DNA of 64,000 bases from NCBI RefSeq assembly GCF_013822795.1, contig NZ_PNLB01000020.1, positions 1 to 64,000 of the forward strand, read 5' to 3'. The notes beneath the pieces were generated by a model that was not told the origin of the DNA, ran no database searches, and saw nothing but the letters and a program-made list of their open reading frames with translations. The DNA is from Phenylobacterium sp. (GTDB lineage Bacteria; Pseudomonadota; Alphaproteobacteria; Caulobacterales; Caulobacteraceae). How positions within the stretch are numbered: position 1 is the first letter of the stretch; every line of letters begins with the position of its first letter. The translations under genes were made by a program, and so were the position numbers. Positions 37,451 through 45,331 of the stretch are shown here, in pieces.

Positions 37451-38422
37451 ATGCATAGTGTTCTAGATGATCCCGAGGAAGTTGAGTTTCAGCGCCTGTT
37501 TTTCCCGTCAGTGTTAGAGAGACTTACTGAAATTCACGCGCGCGATGGAAAGTTTGTGCACTACACCTCAGCCGAGGGGGCTATGGGCATAATTCAGAGC
37601 AAATCCATTTGGATGCGCAATGCGGTAACAATGAACGACTACTCAGAGATTGAGCACGGTCTGAAATGCTTGTCGTTCGCGCTGAAAGACGAACCCGTTG
37701 GTGGTCGGCTGAAGAAGATCCTGAATGATGTTCATGCCGGCGCGTGGGACGCGTTGACCGCGGCCTATGACCGATGGCTACCGAATATGAGGGCGAACAC
37801 TTACCTCACCAGTGTCTCTGAGCACCTGGCGAGCGAGGACGACAATGGCCGACTCTCGATGTGGCGCGCATACGGTTCAACTCGGGGTGTGGCGCTTGTA
37901 CTTAATCTAACTCCGTTTGCGGCTTCGTCAGATGCGCTAGGCGCAAATTCACATCCGGTTGAATATGCTGATGAAGCGCAGTTCTCGAAGTCGTTCGCCC
38001 GAATCGTGGACAATGTGGAGGGGTCAATTGAGTTAATTGCTTCGCGCCAGCCCGATTGGATTATCGATTGTCTTCTCACGGTCTTTCGCTACGCGACCCT
38101 TTGCACCAAGCACCCAGGATTTGCAGAAGAGCGCGAGTGGCGAGTGATTTACTCGCCCATGATTATGAAGTCTCCGGTTATCAATCAAAGCATACGCGCT
38201 ATATCGGGTGTTCCGCAGGTAATTCAGTCGATACCGCTAATAGATTCTCCGATCGATGGTCTTGTCGGTGCGGATTTGAATGGCCTCATACATCGACTAA
38301 TTATTGGACCAAGTCAGGATCGCTTCGCCCTATGGCAGGCATTTGTCTCGCTGCTGGACGATGCCGGAGTCGATAGTTCGTTTCGCCGAGTGCACGCGTC
38401 AGGAATTCCTCTGAGGACGTGA
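37451..38422 (+). CDS. DUF2971 domain protein in an AT-richer patch
   Basis: A 323-residue cytoplasmic protein. The N-terminal half has FVHYTSAEGAMGIIQSKSIWMRN and NDYSEIEHGLKCL; later come LSMWRAYGSTRGVALVLNL and the family's HPGFAEEREWRVIYSP. These are hallmarks of DUF2971, whose function is not established. The ATG at 37451 has GAGGA six bases before it. Its base composition is near 50 percent GC and its codon use includes many AT-ending codons, unlike its neighbours, which points to recent transfer. Some relatives appear near defence genes, but no partner is here. Confidence 0.78.
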   Translation: MHSVLDDPEEVEFQRLFFPSVLERLTEIHARDGKFVHYTSAEGAMGIIQSKSIWMRNAVTMNDYSEIEHGLKCLSFALKDEPVGGRLKKILNDVHAGAWDALTAAYDRWLPNMRANTYLTSVSEHLASEDDNGRLSMWRAYGSTRGVALVLNLTPFAASSDALGANSHPVEYADEAQFSKSFARIVDNVEGSIELIASRQPDWIIDCLLTVFRYATLCTKHPGFAEEREWRVIYSPMIMKSPVINQSIRAISGVPQVIQSIPLIDSPIDGLVGADLNGLIHRLIIGPSQDRFALWQAFVSLLDDAGVDSSFRRVHASGIPLRT

Positions 38423-38496
38423 GGGCGTGGGCACCCCCATTGCCTTCCCCTCCGCCAGGCGCCCAAACTTCCCGCCTCACAACCAGGAGTCCTGGC

Positions 38497-39528
38497 ATGA
38501 AGGCTGTCCGCTTCATCGAGTCCGGTCGTCCGCCTGAGATCGTCGACATCCCCAAACCCGTTCCCGGTCCCGGCCAGGTGCTGGTGCGCATGGGCGGGGC
38601 CGGGGTCTGCCACTCCGACCTGCACGTGCTCGAGCACGGGCTCGGCGGGCTCGGCCCCTTCACCCTCGGCCACGAGAACGCCGGCTGGATCGAGCAGCTG
38701 GGCGAGGGCGTCAGCGGCTGGAAGGAGGGCGATCCCGTCGCCGTCTACGGCCCCTGGGGCTGCGGCCAGTGCAAGACCTGCCAATCCTCGGCCGAGAATT
38801 ACTGCGAGCGTCACGCCAGCCTGCCCAGCTATGGCGGCGGCCTGGGCTCCGACGGCGGCATGGCCGAGTTCATGATCGTCCCCTCGACCCGGCTGCTGGT
38901 GCCGCTGGGCGGGCTCGACCCGCTGGCCGCCGCCCCGCTCAGCGACGCGGCCCTGACCCCCTATCACGCCATCAAGGCGGCGGCGCCGCTGCTGACCCCC
39001 GACGCTACGGTGCTGGTGCTCGGCGTCGGCGGCCTTGGCCACATGGCCGTGCAGATCCTCCAGGCCCTGACCAGCGTCAAGGTGATCGCCGGCGACATCG
39101 ACGAGGCTAAGCTGGCCCACGCCCGCAAGCTCGGGGTCAAGCACACGGTCAACACCCGCGGCGCCGATCTGGCGATCGAGGAGATCTCCGACCTCGCCGG
39201 CCCGCGCGGGATCACCGTGGCGCTGGATTTCGTCGGCGCCCAGCCGACGATCGACCTCTGCGCGCGCACGGTCGGCCGCGCCAGCCGCCTGACCATCGTC
39301 GGCCTGGCCGGCGGCGTGCTCAGCTACTCGGCGAACAATCCGCCCTACGGCACGCAGGTCTCCATCCCTTACTGGGGCTCGCGCACCGAGCTGATGGAGG
39401 TCATCGCCCTGGCGCAGTCCGGGGCCATCAAGGCCGACATCGAGACCTTCGCTCTCGACCAGGCGGTCGACGTCTACCAGCGCCTGCGCGAGGGCAAGAT
39501 CAACGGCCGGGCGGTGCTGAAGCCTTAG
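38497..39528 (+). CDS. Zinc-dependent alcohol dehydrogenase
   Basis: A 343-residue medium-chain dehydrogenase that oxidises alcohols with NAD(P)+. Catalytic zinc ligands Cys38 and His60-region (GAGVCHSDLHVLEHG; TLGHENAGWI) and the structural zinc cysteines CGQCKTCQSSAENYC are all present. The nucleotide fold has VLVLGVGGLGHMAVQIL and GDIDEAKL, favouring NAD+. The start at 38497 follows CAGGAG. It is followed three bases later by a long inverted repeat that probably acts as a terminator. No pathway partner is adjacent. Confidence 0.92.
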   Translation: MKAVRFIESGRPPEIVDIPKPVPGPGQVLVRMGGAGVCHSDLHVLEHGLGGLGPFTLGHENAGWIEQLGEGVSGWKEGDPVAVYGPWGCGQCKTCQSSAENYCERHASLPSYGGGLGSDGGMAEFMIVPSTRLLVPLGGLDPLAAAPLSDAALTPYHAIKAAAPLLTPDATVLVLGVGGLGHMAVQILQALTSVKVIAGDIDEAKLAHARKLGVKHTVNTRGADLAIEEISDLAGPRGITVALDFVGAQPTIDLCARTVGRASRLTIVGLAGGVLSYSANNPPYGTQVSIPYWGSRTELMEVIALAQSGAIKADIETFALDQAVDVYQRLREGKINGRAVLKP

Positions 39529-39531
39529 TCA

Positions 39532-39634
39532 CCGCTCATCCCCGCGAAGGCAGGGACCCAAGCGACGGCTGATCCTGGCTCGGCCCGTGTGACTGAAACG
39601 CGGTTTGGGTCCCCGCCTTCGCGGGGATGAGCGG
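39532..39634. repeat. Long inverted repeat (30-base arms)
   Basis: Arms at 39532-39561 and 39605-39634 match with one mismatch over 30 bases and carry the cores CTCATCCCCGCGAAGG and CCTTCGCGGGGATGAG. The loop is 43 bases. It lies between the convergent alcohol dehydrogenase and the small secreted protein, so it could terminate both. The CATCCCCGCGAAGGC pattern suggests a dispersed family; no second copy is seen in this window. Confidence 0.8.
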
Positions 39635-39640
39635 GTGAGT

Positions 39641-40018
39641 TCACGGCCCAAACCGTCCGCGCACCAGTTTCAACCGCACCGGCTGGCCGTCCAGGGCCTT
39701 GGACGTCCAGGCGGCGGTCGCCGCGTCGTCGGGGACCGGCGTGCAGTAGAGGATCGGGGCCGGGAAGGGCCGCAGCTGGCGCAGGCAGATCTCGTCGGCC
39801 CGCAGGCTCCAGCGCCCGCTGGAGCGCTGCCCCCGCCGGCCGACTGCGGTATAGGCGCCGCCCGCGTCGAACCAGATGTGCTGGGTCTTGCCGTCGGGAA
39901 AGGTCGATACGACGGTGTTGCCGAACGCCGCTTCGATCGGCGGCGCGGCGCAGGCAAGGCCCGGCGCCTGGCTGGCCGCCAGCGCGAGAGCCAGGCCGAG
40001 CGGCGCCGCGATTCGCAT
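39641..40018 (-). CDS. Small secreted hypothetical protein
   Basis: A 125-residue protein with a signal peptide (MRIAAPLGLALALAASQAPGLACA). The mature part contains FGNTVVSTFPDGKTQHIWFDAGGAYTAVGRRG, SGRWSLRADEICLRQL and PILYCTPVP. It looks like a lipocalin-like or 'heme-binding-like' small beta fold, but I cannot name the family. The two mature Cys could form a disulfide. Periplasmic location is inferred. Confidence 0.65.
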   Translation of the reverse strand: MRIAAPLGLALALAASQAPGLACAAPPIEAAFGNTVVSTFPDGKTQHIWFDAGGAYTAVGRRGQRSSGRWSLRADEICLRQLRPFPAPILYCTPVPDDAATAAWTSKALDGQPVRLKLVRGRFGP

Positions 40019-40129
40019 GCCGCCAGCCTGCAGGGCCCTTGCGTCAGCCCCGCGACGGTTTGGTCGCGTGGCCGTGACACCGGCGGCTTTGCGATGGCGC
40101 CCCCTGGGTAACGGGCGTACCGTTTGGAC

Positions 40130-40339
40130 ATGGAAACGCCCGCCGAGATCAGGCAGCGCTGGTCGTATCTCCGAGGGCTGCTGATCGAGCAGCTCTCGCG
40201 CATCGAAGACGGCACCTACCAGATCATGTCCGACAACAAGGACGTCGGCGTCGAGGCGATCTATCAGCTGCGCGACGCGATCCGGGATTTCGACGACCTC
40301 ATCGCCGGCAGCGAAGCCCGCTTCCCGCCCAAGGCCTGA
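40130..40339 (+). CDS. Small hypothetical protein
   Basis: A 69-residue acidic helical protein (METPAEIRQRWSYLRGLLIEQLSRIEDG, then YQLRDAIRDFDDLIAG). The TTG at 40124 is two codons upstream, but ATG at 40130 is the natural start. No family recognised. Codon use is like the rest of the chromosome, so it is probably expressed. Confidence 0.5.
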   Translation: METPAEIRQRWSYLRGLLIEQLSRIEDGTYQIMSDNKDVGVEAIYQLRDAIRDFDDLIAGSEARFPPKA

Positions 40340-40387
40340 CGCCGCCGCCGCCGCGTCTTCGAACCGACGCCGCGCTGGCGGCCGGGA

Positions 40388-40582
40388 CTACTCGTCGTGG
40401 GCCAGGCGTGCGCGCGAGGTCGTGCAGAGCTCGCGCAGTTGGCGCTTGAGCATCGGTCCCTCGACCTGGGTCAGGCTGAAACCCTCGGCGCGCAGTCGGT
40501 CGAGGACCGCCCCCAGTCCTGCAAATTCTCCCGTGCGGGCGAGTTCAAATGCACGCTCAAGAGGCGTCGGTCGAATGTCCAT
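40388..40582 (-). CDS. Small conserved hypothetical protein, SPS-linked type (TPLERAFELARTG motif)
   Basis: A 64-residue protein beginning MDIRPTPLERAFELARTGEF and ending EGPMLKRQLRELC. Short proteins with TPLERAF-LARSG, then RLKAEGY and GPxLxRQLRxL, are widespread in alphaproteobacteria; the name in the call is only a descriptive label, and no function is known. The ATG at 40582 is chosen because the longer frame begins at a TTG. It stands apart from neighbours on the opposite strand. Confidence 0.6.
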   Translation of the reverse strand: MDIRPTPLERAFELARTGEFAGLGAVLDRLRAEGFSLTQVEGPMLKRQLRELCTTSRARLAHDE

Positions 40583-40770
40583 TGAGGATAAACCGCTCAA
40601 GATGAGAATCGTTGCAACAATTAGGTTTGGATATCCGTGAGCGAATAAATCACGAATGTCATATCAAGTCGGGAAAATTCGGCGTACCGTGGCGATCAGT
40701 GAATATTGGGGCAATTTCTACTAATTGTTGGAAGCTTTTCCCAAGCTGCCAATTTTCTCAGGAGCTCAAT

Positions 40771-40986
40771 GTGAAGCTCTACATGATCTACCCCGCCAAA
40801 GCCGACGGCGTTTCCGTCACCTTCGAGGCCATCTACTGTTCGAGCGACGCCCGGGCAAAGCGGCGGGCGTCCGCCATCCTTGGCGAACACGACAGCGCAA
40901 CGAAGGTCTCGGTCTGGCAAGGCGGTCGACTGGTGGCGTCTCGAGGCCGCCGGTCAGCCGGCGAACGGCCGAGCGCTGCGCTATGA
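40771..40986 (+). CDS. Micro-ORF 1 of an ATGA-coupled trio
   Basis: A 71-residue product (first codon GTG, KLYMIYPAKADGVSVTFEAI, then ARAKRRASAILGE). The start is supported by AGGAG six bases upstream, and the open frame upstream (to 40612) is AT-rich and probably non-coding. Its TGA overlaps the next ATG (ATGA at 40983). No family recognised. Confidence 0.5.
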   Translation: MKLYMIYPAKADGVSVTFEAIYCSSDARAKRRASAILGEHDSATKVSVWQGGRLVASRGRRSAGERPSAAL

Positions 40987-41150
40987 AGCTCTATCCAGGC
41001 GGCGCGCTCTCTGACAGTCGCGCAAATCATCGCTGGCTGAGGCGGGAGAACGCGGCGCCGCCGACCGAGCTGGAGGGCAAGGCGGCCGAGCCTTCGCCGC
41101 CGACGCCGGCTCCGCGCCCATGCGACATCAATCAAGCAGGCCGGCCATGA
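40983..41150 (+). CDS. Micro-ORF 2 of an ATGA-coupled trio
   Basis: A 55-residue product, MKLYPGGALSDSRANHRWLR followed by a Pro/Ala-rich tail. It starts in the stop of micro-ORF 1 and its own TGA overlaps the next ATG. Both junctions being ATGA suggests translational coupling. Low-complexity sequence makes it the least certain of the three. Confidence 0.4.
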   Translation: MKLYPGGALSDSRANHRWLRRENAAPPTELEGKAAEPSPPTPAPRPCDINQAGRP

Positions 41151-41323
41151 CGCCGCTGGTTTCGCGCCTTCCCCTCAAGTCGACCGCCCAACTGCGCAAA
41201 TGGCTGCGGACCGCCGCGCCGTACGAGATCGAACAGCTGCTGTTGGAGATCGCGTTCTGGCCGCCGGACGGGCGCCAGACGCTGGTCGCGATCATCCAGG
41301 AAGAACGCGCGACATCGCACTGA
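41147..41323 (+). CDS. Micro-ORF 3 of an ATGA-coupled trio
   Basis: A 58-residue product with an amphipathic middle (STAQLRKWLRTAAPYEIEQL, then LEIAFWPPDGRQTLVAI). It starts within the stop of micro-ORF 2. The coherent hydrophobic/charged pattern suggests a folded helical protein. No family recognised. Confidence 0.5.
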   Translation: MTPLVSRLPLKSTAQLRKWLRTAAPYEIEQLLLEIAFWPPDGRQTLVAIIQEERATSH

Positions 41324-41345
41324 CCGTCGGGGCCGGCGCGGCGCC

Positions 41346-42197
41346 TTACGGCGTGCGCAGGCTCTCCCACGAGCGGGTGCTCGGCGCGCCGCCGCTGGCG
41401 ACGACCGGGGCGCGGGCGCTGCGCAGCCAGGCGAGGTTGTTTTCGACCATTTCCGGCGGCAGGTCCTGGCGGACCAGGCGCTCGGCCTCGTCGATACGGC
41501 CCGACAGGCCGACCAGCAGGGCCAGGTTCTGGCGCACGGCGATCGGGGCGTCGGGACGGGCGGCGGCCTGGCGCAGGGTCGCCTCGGCCTTCACCGTGTC
41601 GCCGCGGGCGGCGTAGTACATGCCGAGATTGCCCAGCGCGACGGGATTGTCCGGCGACAAGGCCAGCGCCTGGCGGTGGGCGGCCAGCGCCTCGTCGAAG
41701 CGGCTGGCCTGCTCATAGGCGACGGCCAGCAGCGAGGGGATGCGCCAGTCGCGGGGGGCCAGCTTCTCGGCCCGGCGGGCCGGGTCGATGGCGTAGAAGC
41801 CCTGGCCGCGGCCGACCTGGCTGCGGGCGACTTCCAGCAGCGCCTCGACATTGTTCGGCGCGATGATCAGCGTGCGCTCGGCCGCCTGCAGGGCGTCGCC
41901 GTAATTGCCCAGCTGACGCAGGGCCTGGGAGAGCTTGACCCCGGCGTCGGCGTCGTTCGCATCGAGCTCGGCCTCATGCGCCCAGAACGCGGCCCGGGCC
42001 AACGGGTCCAGCCGCGCCACCTGGGCGCGCTCTTGCGCGCTCGCCTTGCGCGGGGCCGGGGCGGCGGCGGCCGGGGCCTTGTCCGTCGCCTTGTCCGCCG
42101 GCTTGTCGGCGCTCTTGCCGAACGGTGCGGCCAGGGCCGGGGTGGCGCCTAAGGCGAGAGCGAGGGCGGTTGCGGCGAGGGCCGACATGCGACACAT
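41346..42197 (-). CDS. Exported tetratricopeptide repeat protein (TadD-like)
   Basis: A 283-residue protein with a signal peptide (MCRMSALAATALALALGATPALA), an Ala/Lys/Pro-rich linker, and about four to five TPR units (ALRQLGNYGDALQAAERTL; RFDEALAAHRQALALSPDN; NLGMYYAARGDTVKAEATL). The 'YAIDPARRAEKLAPRDWRIPSLLAVAYE' stretch resembles TadD, the TPR lipoprotein of Flp pili, but no lipobox Cys at the usual place is clear. It lies 14 kb from the pilus locus. The ATG at 42197 is chosen; longer starts would not begin with the signal peptide. Confidence 0.75.
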   Translation of the reverse strand: MCRMSALAATALALALGATPALAAPFGKSADKPADKATDKAPAAAAPAPRKASAQERAQVARLDPLARAAFWAHEAELDANDADAGVKLSQALRQLGNYGDALQAAERTLIIAPNNVEALLEVARSQVGRGQGFYAIDPARRAEKLAPRDWRIPSLLAVAYEQASRFDEALAAHRQALALSPDNPVALGNLGMYYAARGDTVKAEATLRQAAARPDAPIAVRQNLALLVGLSGRIDEAERLVRQDLPPEMVENNLAWLRSARAPVVASGGAPSTRSWESLRTP

Positions 42198-42242
42198 GGA
42201 ATGACGGGCTCCGGGAGACTGCGCCCAAGCATCCCCCTGCCC

Positions 42243-42262
42243 GCTTAAAGGAAGCGTTAAGC
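42243..42262. repeat. Inverted repeat between divergent TPR and aminopeptidase genes
   Basis: GCTTAA (42243-42248) and TTAAGC (42257-42262) form a perfect 6-base inverted pair with an 8-base spacer. It resembles a CtrA site but has N8 spacing rather than N7. It may be an operator for either gene. Confidence 0.35.
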
Positions 42263-42297
42263 ATAATTGTCCGCCGCCGGCGGGGCAGGAGAGCGCC

Positions 42298-43680
42298 ATG
42301 ACCGAAGTCGTCGTCGATCACGCCGAGGGCGCCGTCGTCCCCGTCCACGCCCTGCGCGACAGCGAGCTGGCGAGCTTCCTCGACGGGCGCCAGGCGTTCG
42401 TGAAGGCCTTCGCCGAGCTCTCGGAGTTCAAGGCCAAGGCCGGCCAGGTGCTGGTCGTGCCCGACACCGCCGGCGGGATCGACCGGGTGCTGCTCGGGCT
42501 GGGATCGGCCGGCGACGCCCAGAGCTTCCGCGCCCTGGCCGCCAAGCTGCCGGCCGGCGACTACCGCATCGCCTCGGCCCCGGCCGAGATCGCCGCCGAC
42601 CAGATCGCCCTGGCCTTCGCGCTCGGGAGCTATCGCTTCGATCGCTACAAGAAGAAGCGCGAGAAGCATCCGCGCCTGGTGGCGGCCGACGGCGTCGACG
42701 TCGCGCAGGTGCGGAGCATCGCCCACGCCTGCGCCCTGGCCCGCGACATGGTCAACACCCCGGCCGGCGACATGGGGCCGCTGCAGATCGAGACCATCGC
42801 CCGCGAGATCGCCGAGCAGCACGGCGCCGGCATCACCGTCGTCACCGGCGAGGGCCTCTTGGAGGCGAACTATCCGGCCATCCATGCGGTCGGCCGCGCC
42901 GCTGTCCCTGAGCGCGCGCCGCGGATGATCGAGATCACCTGGGGCGAGGCCGGCCAGCCGCTGGTCGCCCTGGTCGGCAAGGGCGTGGTGTTCGACACCG
43001 GCGGCCTGGACATCAAGCCGCCGGCCGGCATGCGCAACATGAAGAAGGACATGGGCGGCGCCGCCCACGCCCTGGCGCTGGGCCGGATGATCATGGCGGC
43101 GAAGCTGCCGGTGCGGCTGGCGATCCTGCTGCCGGTGGTCGAGAACGCCATCTCGGGCGACGCCATGCGGCCGGGCGACGTGCTGGACAGCCGCAAGGGG
43201 CTGACCATCGAGGTCGGCAACACCGACGCCGAGGGGCGGCTGATCCTGGCCGACGCCCTGACCCGCGCCGGCGAACTGGAGCCGGCCCTGACCATCGACC
43301 TGGCCACCCTGACCGGGGCGGCGCGCATGGCGCTCGGCCCGCAGTTGCCGCCCTACTACACTGACGACGAGGAGCTGGCGGCCCAGATCGAGGCCGCCGC
43401 CGCGGCCGTCGCCGACCCGCTGTGGCGGATGCCGCTGTGGCAGGGCTATGTCGACTCGATCGATAGCGATGTCGCCGACATCAAGAACGACTCCGACGCC
43501 TGGGCCCAGGCCGGCTCGATCACCGCCGCCCTGTTCCTGCAGAAGTTCGCGCCGAGCGGGCCGTGGGTGCATCTCGACATCTTCGCCTGGAACCCGCGCG
43601 GCCGGCCCGGCTGGCCCTCGGGCGGCGAGGCGCAGTCGATTCGCGCGCTCTACGCGATGATCGCGGGCCGCTTCGCGTGA
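42298..43680 (+). CDS. Leucyl aminopeptidase family protein (M17)
   Basis: A 460-residue cytoplasmic metallopeptidase that removes N-terminal residues from peptides. The catalytic domain has VALVGKGVVFDTGGLDIKP (metal and Lys), MKKDMGGAAHALALG, and the signature NTDAEGRLILADAL, with metal-binding Asp/Glu. The N-terminal domain (about 1-155) is less conserved. It overlaps the NlpC/P60 gene by GTGA, so both are co-translated; such pairing suggests peptide or muropeptide recycling. Metal dependence is inferred from family. Confidence 0.92.
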   Translation: MTEVVVDHAEGAVVPVHALRDSELASFLDGRQAFVKAFAELSEFKAKAGQVLVVPDTAGGIDRVLLGLGSAGDAQSFRALAAKLPAGDYRIASAPAEIAADQIALAFALGSYRFDRYKKKREKHPRLVAADGVDVAQVRSIAHACALARDMVNTPAGDMGPLQIETIAREIAEQHGAGITVVTGEGLLEANYPAIHAVGRAAVPERAPRMIEITWGEAGQPLVALVGKGVVFDTGGLDIKPPAGMRNMKKDMGGAAHALALGRMIMAAKLPVRLAILLPVVENAISGDAMRPGDVLDSRKGLTIEVGNTDAEGRLILADALTRAGELEPALTIDLATLTGAARMALGPQLPPYYTDDEELAAQIEAAAAAVADPLWRMPLWQGYVDSIDSDVADIKNDSDAWAQAGSITAALFLQKFAPSGPWVHLDIFAWNPRGRPGWPSGGEAQSIRALYAMIAGRFA

Positions 43681-44510
43681 GCTTCGATCCGCGCGTGACG
43701 CTGGCCCGCGGCGACCTGGCCGCCCGCGAGCTGGAGGCTATCGTTTCTGCCGATCGCTATGCCGATAGGCGCCGATATGTCTGCGATAAACCTGCCGCTG
43801 GGATCCTGCGCGCGGCCGAAGCCGGCGCCGAGCAGGTCGATCAACTGCTTTACGGAGAAGGCTTTGACGTCCTCGACGCGCAGGACGGCTATGCCTGGGG
43901 CCAGGCCCGCCGCGACGGTTATGTCGGGTTTGTGGAATTATCGGCGCTGAAACCTGCCGATAGAGCGCCGAATATGAAGCTATCGGCGCTGCGCAGCTAC
44001 GCCTTCGAGGCGCCCAGCATCAAGTCGCGGGCGCTCGGCCCGTACTCACTCGGCAGCTTGCTGGATATCGAATCTCGTGAAGGCCGCTTCGCGAAAGCCG
44101 CCGGGATCGGCTGGTTCGTGGAGGATCATCTGGCGCAGGTCGGCGTCTTCGAGACCGATCCGGCCGCGGTGGCGCTGCGCTATCTCGGGACGCCGTACCT
44201 CTGGGGCGGGCGCGAGAGCCTCGGCCTCGACTGCTCGGGCCTTACGCTGCAAGCGTTTGGGGCCTGCGGGATCGCCCTGCCGCGCGACACCGACCAGCAG
44301 GCGCTGGGCGGGGTTGCGGTGGCCGAAAGCGAGCTGGCGCGCGGCGATCTGGTGTTCTGGAAGGGCCACGTGGCCATGATGCTGGACGGCGAGCAGATAG
44401 TGCACGCCAACGCGCACCATATGGCCACAGCAATCGAGCCCTTGTCGGTGACAAGGGCTCGTTACGTCGCGGCGGGGGTGGGCGAACCCACCGCTTTCCG
44501 CCGGTATTAG
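43677..44510 (+). CDS. NlpC/P60 cysteine peptidase (C40) with N-terminal SH3b-like region
   Basis: A 277-residue enzyme starting at GTG (43677) inside the aminopeptidase stop. The first 150 residues contain SH3b-like segments. The catalytic domain has Cys186 in GLDCSGLTLQAFG and His231 in WKGHVAMML, followed by IVHANAHHM. Such enzymes cut D-Glu-meso-diaminopimelate bonds in cell-wall peptides. No signal peptide is visible, so it may act on cytoplasmic muropeptides and work with the upstream aminopeptidase in recycling. Confidence 0.9.
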   Translation: MSFDPRVTLARGDLAARELEAIVSADRYADRRRYVCDKPAAGILRAAEAGAEQVDQLLYGEGFDVLDAQDGYAWGQARRDGYVGFVELSALKPADRAPNMKLSALRSYAFEAPSIKSRALGPYSLGSLLDIESREGRFAKAAGIGWFVEDHLAQVGVFETDPAAVALRYLGTPYLWGGRESLGLDCSGLTLQAFGACGIALPRDTDQQALGGVAVAESELARGDLVFWKGHVAMMLDGEQIVHANAHHMATAIEPLSVTRARYVAAGVGEPTAFRRY

Positions 44511-44516
44511 AAAGGC

Positions 44517-45191
44517 TTAGTGCGCGGCGGCCGGAGCAGCCGGGGCCGCCGCGGCCGGAGCCGCAGCAGCGCCTTCGGCCGGAGCAGCAGCCGCGTCGGC
44601 GGCCGGGGCCGCAGCGGCGTCCGCAGCCGGAGCCGCAGCAGCGGCCGGGTTCGGCGCCGGGAACGGCAGGTTCGAGCCCTGCGAGTTCAGATAGGCCAGC
44701 AGGTTGATGCGGTCCTCGGCCTTCTTCAGGCCGACGAAGGTCATCTTGGTCCCGGGGACGTGCTTCTGCGGAGCCTTGAGGAACTCCGAGGCCTCTTCGA
44801 ACGACCAGACGCCGAGCTTGGCGCCGTGTTCGACCATCGCCGGCGAGTAGGCGAAGCCGGCGTGCTGGCCGGACTTCTTGCCAAGGATGCCGTGCAGGTT
44901 CGGACCGGTGCCGTTGGCGCCGCCTGCCTCGATGGTGTGGCAGGACTTGCACTTGGCGAAGACCGCTTCGCCCGCCTTGATGTCGGCGGTCGGCAGCACG
45001 GTGCCCCAGTCGATCGGCGCTTCGGCCGCAGCGCCGCCGGCGCCCGCATCCTCGGCGACTTCGATCGCGTAGCCCGGCTTTTCGACCGGATGCTGGGCGA
45101 ACACGCCCGACGAAATTTCACGCAGGCCGACGATGGCCAAGCCGGTCGCAAGCACGGCGCCCGCGACTTTATTGAACGTCAAGTCGCTCAT
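44517..45191 (-). CDS. Membrane-anchored c-type cytochrome (CycM-like)
   Basis: A 224-residue protein with an uncleaved N-terminal anchor (about 8-25), a flexible Ala/Glu linker and a class I cytochrome c domain. Haem attachment is CKSCH at 81-85 and the axial Met is Met150 (PGTKMTF). This matches alphaproteobacterial CycM, which carries electrons from the bc1 complex to terminal oxidases. The C-terminus is a 45-residue run of Ala/Pro repeats (AAPAADAAAAPAADA) of unknown role. It faces away from kdsB. Confidence 0.88.
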   Translation of the reverse strand: MSDLTFNKVAGAVLATGLAIVGLREISSGVFAQHPVEKPGYAIEVAEDAGAGGAAAEAPIDWGTVLPTADIKAGEAVFAKCKSCHTIEAGGANGTGPNLHGILGKKSGQHAGFAYSPAMVEHGAKLGVWSFEEASEFLKAPQKHVPGTKMTFVGLKKAEDRINLLAYLNSQGSNLPFPAPNPAAAAAPAADAAAAPAADAAAAPAEGAAAAPAAAAPAAPAAAH

Positions 45192-45331
45192 AGTCTCTAA
45201 ATCGGCCCTCTCAACGGCCAGCCAAAATGCAGGCTGACGTCAGCACGGGAATCCCCGCCCCTTATTGCGCCCGGCTCTCTTACACGCTACCGCCGCCCGC
45301 GCAACCAGCCAGTTGGTGGCTTCCGGGTGTC

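Noticed and set aside
40612..40770. N-terminal extension of micro-ORF 1
   Set aside because: The stretch is AT-rich, has no ribosome binding site and unusual codons; the GTG at 40771 with AGGAG is better.
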